A DNA stretch of 34,599 bases from DATDDB01 sp035260545 (GTDB lineage Bacteria; Pseudomonadota; Gammaproteobacteria; Burkholderiales; Gallionellaceae). Positions 22,145-30,815 of this stretch are shown here, one piece after another (the stretch's first letter is position 1; each line of letters opens with the position of its first letter). Below the pieces are notes generated by a model, which made no database searches, had not been told where the DNA came from, and saw only the letters and a program-made list of their open reading frames with translations. The position numbers were made by a program, and so were the translations under genes. The stretch is from the NCBI GenBank assembly GCA_035260545.1, contig DATFUZ010000035.1, forward strand, positions 1 to 34,599, in the 5' to 3' direction.

Positions 22145-23098
22145 TCAGCGAGATGTTGCCGGATAGATGGTGGCGACGTTGAGTGCTGGTTTCGGAATGA
22201 AATCGACCGACATCATCAAGCTCATGGCCATGACTGCCAGGATTGAATAGCCAAAGGACTTTCGCGCCCAGCGCCTGTCATCCGCGCACTTGCGGTCACG
22301 CCATGTCGATCTTATCCACGCCACACCCAGCAGGAGCATCACTGCAAGGTAACGCAGGCCCGTGTTGTGGGTAAAAAACAGCAGCAATGCGCACAGCGTA
22401 AACACGGCAACATAAAGCGGCATATGTCGCTTTACCCTGGCAACGCCACGAACCACGGGCAGCACAGGTATGGCGGCGCGCGCATAGTCCTGAACATGCA
22501 AAATTGCGATGGCGTAGGCATGGGGAAGCTGCCATAGGGCATACATGGCGAACAGGACCAGCGCGGCGAGGTCCAGGTGTCCGCTCGCGGCACAATAGCC
22601 CGCCACGGGCGGAGCCGCACCCGCTATGCTACCCACCCACGTGCCGTGCGGACTGCGTTTAAGCCACAGGCTGTAGAGCACCACGTAAACGAGAAGCCCC
22701 ACAAACGTGACCAGCGTTGTCTGCATGTTGGTATATAAAGCCAGCAGCGACAGTCCGCAAATGGACAGCAGAAAGCCCAGGATCAGGGCGTGGGAGGGAG
22801 GAACCCGCTTCTTAACCAACGAGCGGTTCCTTGTGCGCAGCATCAGCGCATCAATATCCCGGTCGATGAAGTTATTGAGCGCGCACCCTCCGCCTATCAC
22901 CAGCGCAATGCCCGTGAGCGACGCAAGAAATGTCTGTGCGCTCAGATCACCGCGACTGCCCAGAAAGAGGCCGCCTGCGACGGCAATCAGATTGCCGAAA
23001 ATGATGCCGGGCTTGGTCAGGCCGAGGTAATCCCCGGCAATACGCATGCTTAATGGAGCATGGGCATCATGCGTATGTTTGTGTTGTACATGATCCAT
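22145..23098 (-). CDS. cyoE: Protoheme IX farnesyltransferase CyoE
   Basis: UbiA-type membrane prenyltransferase that makes heme O from heme B for the bo3 oxidase. The Asp-rich motif NNFIDRDIDALM with RTRNRSLV and the second site (YARAAIPVLPVVRG) are visible, with about nine membrane helices. Two starts are possible: 23098, giving a His-rich 17-residue N-terminal extension (HVQHKHTHDAH) that overlaps cyoD by 49 nt, or ATG 23047 just after the cyoD stop codon, which matches E. coli CyoE in length. Last gene of the cyo operon. Confidence 0.95.
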   Translation of the reverse strand: MDHVQHKHTHDAHAPLSMRIAGDYLGLTKPGIIFGNLIAVAGGLFLGSRGDLSAQTFLASLTGIALVIGGGCALNNFIDRDIDALMLRTRNRSLVKKRVPPSHALILGFLLSICGLSLLALYTNMQTTLVTFVGLLVYVVLYSLWLKRSPHGTWVGSIAGAAPPVAGYCAASGHLDLAALVLFAMYALWQLPHAYAIAILHVQDYARAAIPVLPVVRGVARVKRHMPLYVAVFTLCALLLFFTHNTGLRYLAVMLLLGVAWIRSTWRDRKCADDRRWARKSFGYSILAVMAMSLMMSVDFIPKPALNVATIYPATSR

Positions 23099-23376
23099 AG
23101 CGTTCCCGTAACGATGAAGACAATGATAATCAGCGTGTAGATCAATACCATCACATTCCAGCGTTGTGAGGGTGAACTGTCCAGGTGCAGGAAGAAGTGC
23201 ATTTGTGCAATGAGCTGCAGTATCGCCAGGATAACGATCGCCGTCAGGGAAATCGAAACTGGCAATTTCCCGCTCATCACCATGCCAAAGGAAGCGAGAG
23301 TAAGCAGCAGCGATATGATGAAGCCGATGGTATTGCCGCGGTAGGAACCGTGGCTGTGTGTCTGATCAATCTGCAT
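23050..23376 (-). CDS. cyoD: Cytochrome o ubiquinol oxidase subunit IV
   Basis: A 108-residue subunit with three membrane helices (IGFIISLLLTLASFGMVMS, ISLTAIVILAILQLIAQMHF, VLIYTLIIIVFIVTGTLWIM). The MHFFLHL motif is typical of CyoD, which assists assembly and copper insertion. It starts one base after the cyoC stop codon. Confidence 0.95.
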   Translation of the reverse strand: MQIDQTHSHGSYRGNTIGFIISLLLTLASFGMVMSGKLPVSISLTAIVILAILQLIAQMHFFLHLDSSPSQRWNVMVLIYTLIIIVFIVTGTLWIMYNTNIRMMPMLH

Positions 23377-23377
23377 A

Positions 23378-24001
23378 TTAGAGAACCCCCATGAGATAGA
23401 CCACGGTGAAAACCACGATCCAGACGATGTCCAGAAAGTGCCAGAACAGGCTAAGCCTCAAAAGGCGTGAAGTGATGGCCGGCGTGATGCCCTTGGCGAA
23501 GAGTTGCCACATCATCACGCTCATCCAGATCAGGCCGACGCTGACGTGGGCGCCGTGCGTGCCGACCAGGCTGAAAAAGGCCGAAAGAAAGCCGCTCCTG
23601 TCAGGGCCGTTGCCTTCCATGACCAGATGCCTGAATTCATGCACTTCCATTCCGACAAATCCCAGTCCCAGCAAGGCGGTCAACAGCAGCCATTTCAGGG
23701 TCGCCGAACGTGCCCCGCGGTGCAATGAGATCATGGCAAAGCCGTTGGAGAAGCTGGAAAACAGCAGGAACATGGTTTCGACGAAGACATAGCGCAGGTC
23801 GAACAGTTCATTGCCGGTCGGGCCCCCCGCATAGCTGTGGCGCATGACCGCGTAAGTCGCAAAGAGCGAGGCGAAGAGAATGCAGTCGGTCATCAGGTAG
23901 ACCCAGAAGCCGAATACGGCATTCTCCTTCGCATCGTGACCATGATCATGATGCGCATGGTCCGGCTGTAGCGTTGCAGCAGATGTAATGGTAGCGCTCA
24001 T
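23378..24001 (-). CDS. cyoC: Cytochrome o ubiquinol oxidase subunit III
   Basis: A 207-residue protein with five membrane helices, as in CyoC. Characteristic segments are FGFWVYLMTDCILFASLFATYAVM, ETMFLLFSSFSNGFAM and LVGTHGAHVSVGLIWM. The N-terminus is His-rich (DHAHHDHGHDA), common in this subunit. AGGGGT precedes ATG 24001, and the cyoB stop codon lies 5 nt upstream. Confidence 0.95.
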   Translation of the reverse strand: MSATITSAATLQPDHAHHDHGHDAKENAVFGFWVYLMTDCILFASLFATYAVMRHSYAGGPTGNELFDLRYVFVETMFLLFSSFSNGFAMISLHRGARSATLKWLLLTALLGLGFVGMEVHEFRHLVMEGNGPDRSGFLSAFFSLVGTHGAHVSVGLIWMSVMMWQLFAKGITPAITSRLLRLSLFWHFLDIVWIVVFTVVYLMGVL

Positions 24002-24006
24002 GAAAA

Positions 24007-26034
24007 TTACCCCTGGGTTATGAGTTCGTGTCCGGCCAGGTACGAAGAACCGCCCGCCGTGGAAGCCGAGCCGCCGCTTTCGATTCTGGCGACTTCTTCG
24101 GCAGAGAGCATGTAGTCAACATCCTCGTCGCTGGCGCGGTAGATAACCGTCGCCACCATCGCAAGCGAGCTCGCCATGACTATCCACCACATATGCCAGA
24201 TGATGGCGAAACCGAATACGAAGGTGATCGCGCCCATTACCACGCCGACTCCGGTATTCCTGGGCATGTGTATCGGGGCGAAGGGCGCTTCTGCGCGGTG
24301 ATTGATCCCGTTTTCCTTCATGTATGCGAACTGATCCAGTGCGTCAACGTGGGGGATCTTCGCGAAGTTGTAGAAAGGAGGCGGAGAGCTCACGGCCCAC
24401 TCCAGGGAATGGCTGTTCCAGATGTCGCCTGTCGCATCCCTGAGCGCCTCGCGGTTCCTGATGCTCACGGCGAGCTGGACGATCTGGCAGAAAATGCCAT
24501 AGGCGATGACCAGGGCACCCGCGAGCGCCACCAGGAGGTAAGGCTGCCAGGCCGGGTTGTCGTAATGGACCATGCGGCGCGACATGCCCATGAAACCCAG
24601 CGCATAGAGTGGCATGAATGCCAGGTAGAAACCCACGAGCCATGCCCAGAAGGCGCGTCGCCCCCACTTCTCATCCAGCTGGAAGCCGAACATTTTCGGG
24701 AACCAGTACGAAAATCCGGCAAAATACCCGAACAGCACGCCTCCGATCAGCGTGTTGTGGAAATGGGCAACCAGGAATTCGCTGTTGTGCAGCACGAAAT
24801 CGGCGCCGGGAACGGAGAGGAGCACCCCGGTCATGCCGCCGATGGCGAATGTCACGATGAAGCCTATGGTCCAGAGCATCGGGGTCGTAAATTCGATCCG
24901 GCCGCGGTACATCGTGAAAAGCCAGTTGAATATCTTCACGCCAGTGGGGATCGCGATCACACCAGTCGCGATTCCGAAGAACGCATTCACGTCAGCGCCT
25001 GCGCCCATCGTGAAGAAGTGGTGCAGCCAGACGACGAACGAGAGGAAGGCGATCGCAATGGTCGCATAGACCATCGATTTGTAGCCGAAAAGCTTCTTCC
25101 TGGAGAAGGTCGAGACGACTTCGGAAAACATGCCAAAGGCGGGCAAGAGAACGATGTATACCTCGGGGTGCCCCCATATCCACAGCAGGTTCGGGAACAT
25201 CATCTGGTTTCCGCCCATGCCGTTCGTGAAAAAATGCATGTCCAGGTAACGATCCAGCGTCAGCAGGAGAAGGGTGACGGTGAGCACCGGGAATGACAGC
25301 ATGATGAGAACGGTCGTCACCAGGATGGTCCAGGTAAACACGGGCATTTTCATCAGCGACATGCCGGGCGCGCGCATTTTCAGGATGGTCACGAAAAAAT
25401 TGACCCCGGTCAGCAAGGTGCCGACGCCGCCCAGCTGCAGGCTCCAAATCCAGTAATCCACGCCGGGGCCGGGGCTGAACTGCGTCTCTGACAGCGGCGG
25501 GTAGCCTGTCCAGCCGGCCTGGGAGAAGTCACCGACCGCCAGGGACACCATGACCAGCGCGGCGCTTGCAGCGGTCATCCAGAAGCTCACCGAGTTCAGG
25601 AAAGGAAAGGCGACGTCCCTTGCCCCGATCTGGAGCGGGACAACCACGTTCATCAGCCCGATGAAGAAAGGCATCGCCACGAATATGATCATGATCGTGC
25701 CATGTGCGCTGAAGATCTGGTTGTAGTGCTCAGGCGGCAGGAAGCCATGTGCCGCCCCTTCGGAGAAGGCCTGCTGGAACCGCATCAGGAGCGCGTCTGC
25801 AAAGCCGCGCAACAGCATGATGGCCGCGAGGATGAGATACATGACGCCGATTCTCTTGTGATCGACGCTCGTGAGCCATTCCTTCCAAAGGTAGCCCCAG
25901 TGCCCCTGCCGGGTGATCCATCCCAGGATCAACGCGCCCAGCACGGCGGAAAATCCCACCGCGCTCATGATGATGGGGTTGGTGTAAGGTATCGCTGAAA
26001 GAGTGAGTCTTCCGAAAAGCGCTGTTTCGTACAT
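24007..26034 (-). CDS. cyoB: Cytochrome o ubiquinol oxidase subunit I
   Basis: A 675-residue catalytic subunit holding hemes b and o3 and CuB, reducing oxygen with quinol and pumping protons. The His-Tyr crosslink motif WGHPEVYIVLLP, the CuB histidines WLHHFFTMG and the heme ligands HFHNTLIGG are all present, as is an N-terminal quinol-oxidase-type helix 0. AGGAGG lies before ATG 26034. It is 12 nt behind cyoA. The long C-terminal tail (AEEVARIESGGSASTAGGS) is Gly/Ser-rich. Confidence 0.97.
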   Translation of the reverse strand: MYETALFGRLTLSAIPYTNPIIMSAVGFSAVLGALILGWITRQGHWGYLWKEWLTSVDHKRIGVMYLILAAIMLLRGFADALLMRFQQAFSEGAAHGFLPPEHYNQIFSAHGTIMIIFVAMPFFIGLMNVVVPLQIGARDVAFPFLNSVSFWMTAASAALVMVSLAVGDFSQAGWTGYPPLSETQFSPGPGVDYWIWSLQLGGVGTLLTGVNFFVTILKMRAPGMSLMKMPVFTWTILVTTVLIMLSFPVLTVTLLLLTLDRYLDMHFFTNGMGGNQMMFPNLLWIWGHPEVYIVLLPAFGMFSEVVSTFSRKKLFGYKSMVYATIAIAFLSFVVWLHHFFTMGAGADVNAFFGIATGVIAIPTGVKIFNWLFTMYRGRIEFTTPMLWTIGFIVTFAIGGMTGVLLSVPGADFVLHNSEFLVAHFHNTLIGGVLFGYFAGFSYWFPKMFGFQLDEKWGRRAFWAWLVGFYLAFMPLYALGFMGMSRRMVHYDNPAWQPYLLVALAGALVIAYGIFCQIVQLAVSIRNREALRDATGDIWNSHSLEWAVSSPPPFYNFAKIPHVDALDQFAYMKENGINHRAEAPFAPIHMPRNTGVGVVMGAITFVFGFAIIWHMWWIVMASSLAMVATVIYRASDEDVDYMLSAEEVARIESGGSASTAGGSSYLAGHELITQG

Positions 26035-26046
26035 TTTGATCTCCTC

Positions 26047-26958
26047 CTACTTTTGAGCCTGCGCCAGGCTGACAGAGTTTTGGTTCGATGCCGACATTTC
26101 GTGCCCCCCCGCAAATTTCCGCAGGATGGACTGGAACAGTCCAGGCTGCACTGCCGAGAAGAGGATCGGCGCTGCGGGCTCGTCCGGCGTCTCGAGTTTC
26201 CTGAAGCGCGCCGCGTCCAGCATGTTCCCCCCGGTCTTGGTCTGCGCGACCCAGTCCTGGAAATCCTGCGGATAGGTCGCATGTACGCTGAAATGCATCG
26301 AGGTGAATCCTTCGCCGCTGAACTGCGTGTTCAGGCCATGGTATGTTCCTGGCTTATCGGCGAGGAGGTTCAGTTCAGTCTGCATGCCTGCCATCGCGTA
26401 GATCTGGCTGCCCAGGCGCGGGATGAAAAAGGAATTCATCACCGTGTCTGACGTGATGTGGAAAGTGATCGGCGTTTTTGCGGGAATGACCAGGCGGTTG
26501 ACCGTCGCCACACCCTGCTCCGGGTAGATGAACAGCCATTTCCAGTCCATCGCGACCGCCTCGATGACAAGCGGTTTGACGCTGGATGCGATGGGCTTCT
26601 CCGGGGTGAGCGCGTGAGTGGATTTCCAGACTATGGTGCCCAGCATGATGATGATCACCGTAGGGATGGTCCACACCACCAATTCGATCGCATGGGAATG
26701 CTCCCATTTGGGCGTGTAAGTCGCGTTCTTGTTGCCGGCCCGGTATTTCCAGGCAAAGGCAAAAGTCATGATGATGACGGGGATCACAACGATCAGCATC
26801 AGCCCGAGCGCGGTGAAGATAAGATGCTTTTCATCTGCGGCTACGGGTCCCTTGGGATCCATAAGGGTCCAGGGACTATTACCGCAATCTCCTTCGCAGG
26901 CGAATGCCAGACTGGGGAACAACAACAGGGACGCAAACACGTACAAAAGTTTTTTCAT
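26047..26958 (-). CDS. cyoA: Cytochrome o ubiquinol oxidase subunit II
   Basis: A 303-residue periplasmic-facing subunit with signal peptide, two membrane helices (MLIVVIPVIIMTFAFAWKYR, VVWTIPTVIIIMLGTIVWKS) and a cupredoxin domain. The cysteines and histidines of a CuA centre are absent (FSVHATYPQDFQDWV), as expected for a quinol oxidase. The start is taken at ATG 26958 (MKKLLYVFASLLLFPSLAFAC); upstream TTG 27003 would only add a nonconserved extension. The cleavage region AFA-C is a poor lipobox, although E. coli CyoA is a lipoprotein. First gene of cyoABCDE. Confidence 0.95.
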   Translation of the reverse strand: MKKLLYVFASLLLFPSLAFACEGDCGNSPWTLMDPKGPVAADEKHLIFTALGLMLIVVIPVIIMTFAFAWKYRAGNKNATYTPKWEHSHAIELVVWTIPTVIIIMLGTIVWKSTHALTPEKPIASSVKPLVIEAVAMDWKWLFIYPEQGVATVNRLVIPAKTPITFHITSDTVMNSFFIPRLGSQIYAMAGMQTELNLLADKPGTYHGLNTQFSGEGFTSMHFSVHATYPQDFQDWVAQTKTGGNMLDAARFRKLETPDEPAAPILFSAVQPGLFQSILRKFAGGHEMSASNQNSVSLAQAQK

Positions 26959-27844
26959 AATATTCACAATATCAATTAACAAAAAACTGAGATTAGAGAT
27001 CAATGAAACACTAATATACCTATACGCTGACTTACCCCGATTTCAGCGGCGACGCGTCGCCTGTTGTTTCAACCGTTCAATTTCGGAGTAAATTCATCAA
27101 TAAAATCCTGCAGCGGCACTGGGCCTGCGAAAGCAGTTCAAGCACCTCCATCTATTCCTGATTGTTTCCATTAGCTTTATTCGTCACCATGATGTCAGTA
27201 TGGTATTGAATGGGCGTACTTTTTTGTATTCGTGTAATTTCAGTAATTTTTGAAATATACCATAAAGTCCGAAATTGCAACTAATCTGGTCGAGTATTTT
27301 TTGCCTGAGGGGGCACAAGCTGGGCGAGAAGATGGCCGCGCGCGAAGACGAAATGCGCAGTTGGCGACTATTGCAGCCGGCTGCGGGGCTCGTCAGGCGC
27401 GTCCAGGCCATTGGGCCGGCGACATGTTTTTGTTCCGGGCGAAGGCACCGCTCGTCGCCCTGATTCACGCTGACACGACCCACCAACGCGCGAGAGCAAG
27501 ACTCGCCGAGCAGAGTGCGATACCCGTCACGTCTCGGTCACGCAAACGGAAAGCGTGCCATCACTAATTGGACCGCTTGCACCGAAATATTCGGACATGT
27601 GCGGAATGCCTGGTTCGTGCGAGGGGAGCGTTACTTCAGGAGCCCGTGCGTCTGTGGTTTCCATCGCGACGCTGCGGCGGTGCCGGGGTTGAAGTAGAAT
27701 AGGTTCGCTGTTGGCGTCATAGCTGCCACAAGGAGATCGGCAGAAGCGTCCCAGGAACGGACGTAACGTGGCGGTCTCCAATTTCGAAAACCAATTGAGT
27801 TACGGAAGAAACTCAAGTCGCTTGACGCGCAGGCGGAAAAAGCC
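26959..27844. other. Gene-free region between cyoA and recQ, with a 14-bp palindrome
   Basis: No convincing gene was found here. The part next to cyoA is AT-rich and should hold the cyo promoter; the perfect palindrome GGCGACGCGTCGCC at 27048-27061 is 90 nt before the cyoA start and may be an operator. From about 27300 to 27560 the sequence is GC-rich again with open frames on both strands but no recognisable protein or ribosome site; it may be a decayed gene. TAGAAT at 27695-27700 is a possible recQ -10. Confidence 0.4.
27684..27786 (+). repeat. Dispersed intergenic element, copy upstream of recQ
   Basis: About 103 bp whose two ends match the segment at 29746-29848: 5' end CGGGGTTGAAGTAGAAT with GGTTCGCT, 3' end CGGACGTAAC then CCAATTTCG. 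The distance between the two conserved ends is the same within one base in both copies, although the middle has diverged. Confidence 0.55.
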
Positions 27845-29686
27845 ATGTCTCACTCTACCCCGAAAAAAATACTGCGTGACGTATTTGGTTATTCCCATTT
27901 TCGAGGCAATCAGGAAAATGTCATTGCGCACGTAACGCGCGGCGGAGACGCTTTGGTGTTGATGCCGACGGGAGGCGGCAAGTCCCTTTGTTACCAGATC
28001 CCGGCTCTCTGCCGCAATGGACTGGGAATCGTGGTTTCTCCCTTGATCGCCCTGATGCAGGACCAGGTGGATGCGCTGAAGCAGCTTGGCGTTGCGGCAG
28101 CCTTTCTCAATTCCAGTCTCGACGCCCATGCCGCGCGCGAGGTCTATCGGCAGCTGGTCGGGGACGAGCTGAAGCTGCTGTATGTCGCGCCTGAGCGCCT
28201 GATGACCGAGGATTTCCTGAATCTCTTGGAACGCTTGCAGCAGGGCAACGGCATCGCCTTGTTTGCCATCGACGAGGCGCATTGCGTTTCGCAATGGGGG
28301 CACGACTTCCGCCCGGAGTATCGCGAGCTTGCCGTGTTGCATCAGCGCTTTCCCGAGGTGCCGCGCATCGCGCTCACCGCCACGGCGGATGCGCCGACGC
28401 GGCGCGAGATCGTCGAGCGCCTGGGTCTGGATCAGGCGGGCCAATTCGTCTCCAGCTTCGACCGTCCCAACATCCGCTACCGCGTAGCGCAGAAAAACAA
28501 CGCCCGCCAGCAGTTGCTGGCCTTTCTCGAAGCCGAGCACCCGGACGATGCAGGCATCGTCTATTGCCTGTCGCGCAAGAAAGTCGAGGAGACCGCGGCG
28601 TGGCTCAAGGAGCAAGGCTGGGACGCACTGCCCTACCATGCCGGAATGGACGCCGCCACGCGCCACGCCAACCAGCGGCGCTTCCTGCGTGAGGAGGGCG
28701 TGCTCATGGTCGCCACCATCGCGTTCGGCATGGGGATAGACAAGCCCAACGTGCGCTTCGTGGCGCATCTGGATCTGCCCAAGAGCCTGGAGTCCTATTA
28801 TCAAGAAACCGGCCGCGCCGGCCGCGATGGCTTGCCGGCCGATGCATGGATGGCTTATGGCTTGGGCGATGTCGTGTCCATGCGCCAGATGCTGCTCTCC
28901 GGCGACGCCCCCGATGAGCGCAAGCGCGTCGAATTGCAGAAACTCGATGCCCTGCTCGGCTTCTGCGAATCCACGGCCTGCCGCCACCAGGCGATATTGC
29001 GCTACTTCGGTGAAGAGCATCCCGGCGACTGCGGCCAGTGCGACAACTGCCTCACCCCGGTGGAGACCTGGGATGCCACCCAGGCCGCGCAGATGGCGCT
29101 TTCCTGCGTCTACCGCACCGGCCAGCGCTTCGGCGTGGTCCATCTCATCGACGTGTTGCTGGGCCGAGCCACCCCCAAGGTCGAGCAATTCAGCCATCAG
29201 CAGCTCAGCACCTTCGGCATCGGCCGGGAACTGGCACCGCAGCAATGGAGCAGCGTCTATCGCCAGCTCGCCGCCAGCGGCTTAATCGACGTGGACATTG
29301 AAGGCTATGGCGGCCTGAAGCTCTCGGAAGCCGCGCGCCCGGTGCTGCGCGGCGAACAGCAGGTTTGGCTGCGACGCGACGCCGCCCCCGCCCGGCGCCG
29401 CTCCAGCAAGGCCGAGCGCGAAGCGCGCCGCCGCCAGCCTTTCCAGGGCGCGCACGAAGACCTGCTGTGGCGGGCGCTCAAGGCGCGGCGCCTGGAGCTT
29501 GCGCGCGAACAGGGCGTGCCGCCCTATGTCATCTTTCACGACAGCACCCTGCTCGAAATCATGGAGCGCAAACCGCGCACGCTGGATGAGATGGCACAGA
29601 TCAGCGGCGTGGGCGAGGCCAAGCTGGCGAAGTATGGCGAGGCGTTCCTGCGGGTGGTGGAGGATGGCGGACGCGACAAAAGCTAA
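27845..29686 (+). CDS. recQ: ATP-dependent DNA helicase RecQ
   Basis: A 613-residue 3'-5' helicase for recombination and fork repair. Domain order is normal. The RecA-like core has Walker A MPTGGGKSLCYQ, SPLIALMQDQ, DEAHCVSQWGHDFRPEY and ALTATA. The second core domain has VATIAFGMGIDKPNVRFVAH and YYQETGRAGRDG. The zinc-binding RQC region has C residues in CESTACRHQ and CGQCDNC, followed by a winged helix. A C-terminal HRDC domain occupies about residues 535-605 (LWRALKARRLELA, GVPPYVIFHDSTL). Between RQC and HRDC lies an Arg-rich linker (RRSSKAEREARRRQ). ATG 27845 lacks a strong ribosome site. Confidence 0.97.
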   Translation: MSHSTPKKILRDVFGYSHFRGNQENVIAHVTRGGDALVLMPTGGGKSLCYQIPALCRNGLGIVVSPLIALMQDQVDALKQLGVAAAFLNSSLDAHAAREVYRQLVGDELKLLYVAPERLMTEDFLNLLERLQQGNGIALFAIDEAHCVSQWGHDFRPEYRELAVLHQRFPEVPRIALTATADAPTRREIVERLGLDQAGQFVSSFDRPNIRYRVAQKNNARQQLLAFLEAEHPDDAGIVYCLSRKKVEETAAWLKEQGWDALPYHAGMDAATRHANQRRFLREEGVLMVATIAFGMGIDKPNVRFVAHLDLPKSLESYYQETGRAGRDGLPADAWMAYGLGDVVSMRQMLLSGDAPDERKRVELQKLDALLGFCESTACRHQAILRYFGEEHPGDCGQCDNCLTPVETWDATQAAQMALSCVYRTGQRFGVVHLIDVLLGRATPKVEQFSHQQLSTFGIGRELAPQQWSSVYRQLAASGLIDVDIEGYGGLKLSEAARPVLRGEQQVWLRRDAAPARRRSSKAEREARRRQPFQGAHEDLLWRALKARRLELAREQGVPPYVIFHDSTLLEIMERKPRTLDEMAQISGVGEAKLAKYGEAFLRVVEDGGRDKS

Positions 29687-29745
29687 CCTACCAATGTCTG
29701 CTTTGCGAAGCCGCAAGGTCGGCTTAGGGCACGCTGCTGCCGATT

Positions 29746-29848
29746 CGGGATTGAAGTACAATCGGTCCGCTTACGTTACAAGAGCGGAAATATGCGGGGT
29801 GACTGAAGAGTCCCACTTGCGGACGTAACTATGTGCGGTCCAATTTCG
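29746..29848 (+). repeat. Dispersed intergenic element, copy downstream of recQ
   Basis: Second copy: CGGGATTGAAGTACAATCGG with TCCGCT at its 5' end, CGGACGTAAC and CCAATTTCG at its 3' end. The TACAAT at 29757-29762 could be a -10 for the small membrane-protein gene downstream. Confidence 0.55.
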
Positions 29849-29867
29849 GAATAAATGGCATCTGAGC

Positions 29868-29943
29868 TGACCCCATTTGTTCATGGGAAGCAGATCTTCA
29901 TAATAACGACGGGATACTTTTATTGACCCCGTTTACTTACGGG
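29868..29943 (+). repeat. Twin small hairpins with compensatory changes before the 29951 gene
   Basis: TGACCCCAT..ATGGG (stem CCCAT 29872-29876 / ATGGG 29883-29887) is echoed 56 bases later by TGACCCCGT..ACGGG (CCCGT 29928-29932 / ACGGG 29939-29943). The A-T pair of the first is a G-C pair in the second. Loops are six bases each. The second hairpin ends eight bases before ATG 29951, where no Shine-Dalgarno is seen. Confidence 0.5.
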
Positions 29944-29950
29944 TTGCCTT

Positions 29951-30271
29951 ATGACTCCAAGCATGATGCTCAAGATTCTAGTGGGATTGGGGGTCTGCGG
30001 CTGGGTTATGGAGGGTTTTTGCTATGTTCGCCTTAGCAATATTGATAATGGCGAGTGGGAACGCCTTGGTAGCCCGACCTTTTTCCTTCGGCATGTGAGC
30101 ATACTCCGGTCGATAATCTTCTTCTATGGAGCGCGGTTTCGCAGGCTTGACGACACATTGTTATCATTTTTCGCGTGGGCAATGGTCGCCGCCAATTCGA
30201 GTATGTACGGTATAGCTGGGTGGCTGGTTTTTCTTCACTTCGAGCATGCGCACTGCTGTGGCATTCCGTGA
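29951..30271 (+). CDS. Small two-helix membrane protein, paralogue 1
   Basis: A 106-residue protein with two hydrophobic segments (about residues 5-26 and 70-98) separated by a polar loop. The loop pattern W..LG.P.FF, FFYG..FRRLDD and LSFFAWA is shared with the protein at 30340, so the two are paralogues. Layout and size recall UspB (universal stress protein B), but this is only an architectural resemblance. The sequence is less GC-rich than the neighbours, suggesting acquired DNA. Confidence 0.6.
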   Translation: MTPSMMLKILVGLGVCGWVMEGFCYVRLSNIDNGEWERLGSPTFFLRHVSILRSIIFFYGARFRRLDDTLLSFFAWAMVAANSSMYGIAGWLVFLHFEHAHCCGIP

Positions 30272-30339
30272 CTAGACTGTAATCGATCGCAACCCTGGGA
30301 AACGTAGCGTGAGGACGCACAAATGCACCGCAGTCTAAT

Positions 30340-30666
30340 ATGATGAAACATTGGCTCGCAATTCTCGTCCCAGCCATTTTTGCTATGGTAGTGGGGGTGC
30401 TGGCTAGTGATGCCATTTGTCTGCTGCGCCTTCGAGCTAAACACAGGGAGATATGGGCGGGGCTCGGCGAACCCAGATTCTTTCATCAGCGGCCCAGTAG
30501 TAAATGGGCATTGCTTCAGTTCTTTTACTTGGGTAAGTTTCGGCAGCTTGACGATCCTGTTTTATCAACTTTCGCATGGGCAGGAATGATTTTGGAGGTG
30601 GTTGGGGTCGCGGCGACAGTGATTCTTTTCGTAGATGTTGCCCGATCCGCTGTAAGTAACTGGTGA
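30340..30666 (+). CDS. Small two-helix membrane protein, paralogue 2
   Basis: A 108-residue protein with helices at about residues 5-29 and 74-103. The middle (IWAGLGEPRFF, LLQFFYLGKFRQLDDPVLSTFAWA) matches the corresponding part of the gene at 29951. Two adjacent ATGs (30340, 30343) and no clear ribosome site; the 68-nt gap to the upstream gene allows co-transcription. Function unknown; compare UspB. Confidence 0.6.
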   Translation: MMKHWLAILVPAIFAMVVGVLASDAICLLRLRAKHREIWAGLGEPRFFHQRPSSKWALLQFFYLGKFRQLDDPVLSTFAWAGMILEVVGVAATVILFVDVARSAVSNW

Positions 30667-30737
30667 ACTCGCCACGAAGAAGAAACAATGGATCGGGTCA
30701 CAATGAACGGTGCCAGCAATGCCCATCATTAGCGCGC

Positions 30738-30815
30738 GTAGGGTGGGTGGAGCGCAGCGATACCCACCGGGTGGCTGCCGATATTGATGGGTATCGCTGC
30801 GCTCCACCCATCCTA
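30738..30815. repeat. Inverted REP pair (BIME), stem family D
   Basis: Head AGCGCGC, GTAG (30738-30741), hairpin arms GGTGGGT / ACCCACC (30742-30768), then an inverted partner GATGGGT / ACCCATC (30786-30812). A stretch of about 22 nt is perfectly complementary between the two halves, so the whole can form one long cruciform. The rest of the 30667-31112 interval shows no gene. Confidence 0.8.

Noticed and set aside
27184..27567. Possible genes of about 100 codons on either strand between cyoA and recQ
   Set aside because: No ribosome site, no recognisable protein pattern, and composition shifts within the frames; kept only as a possible decayed region.
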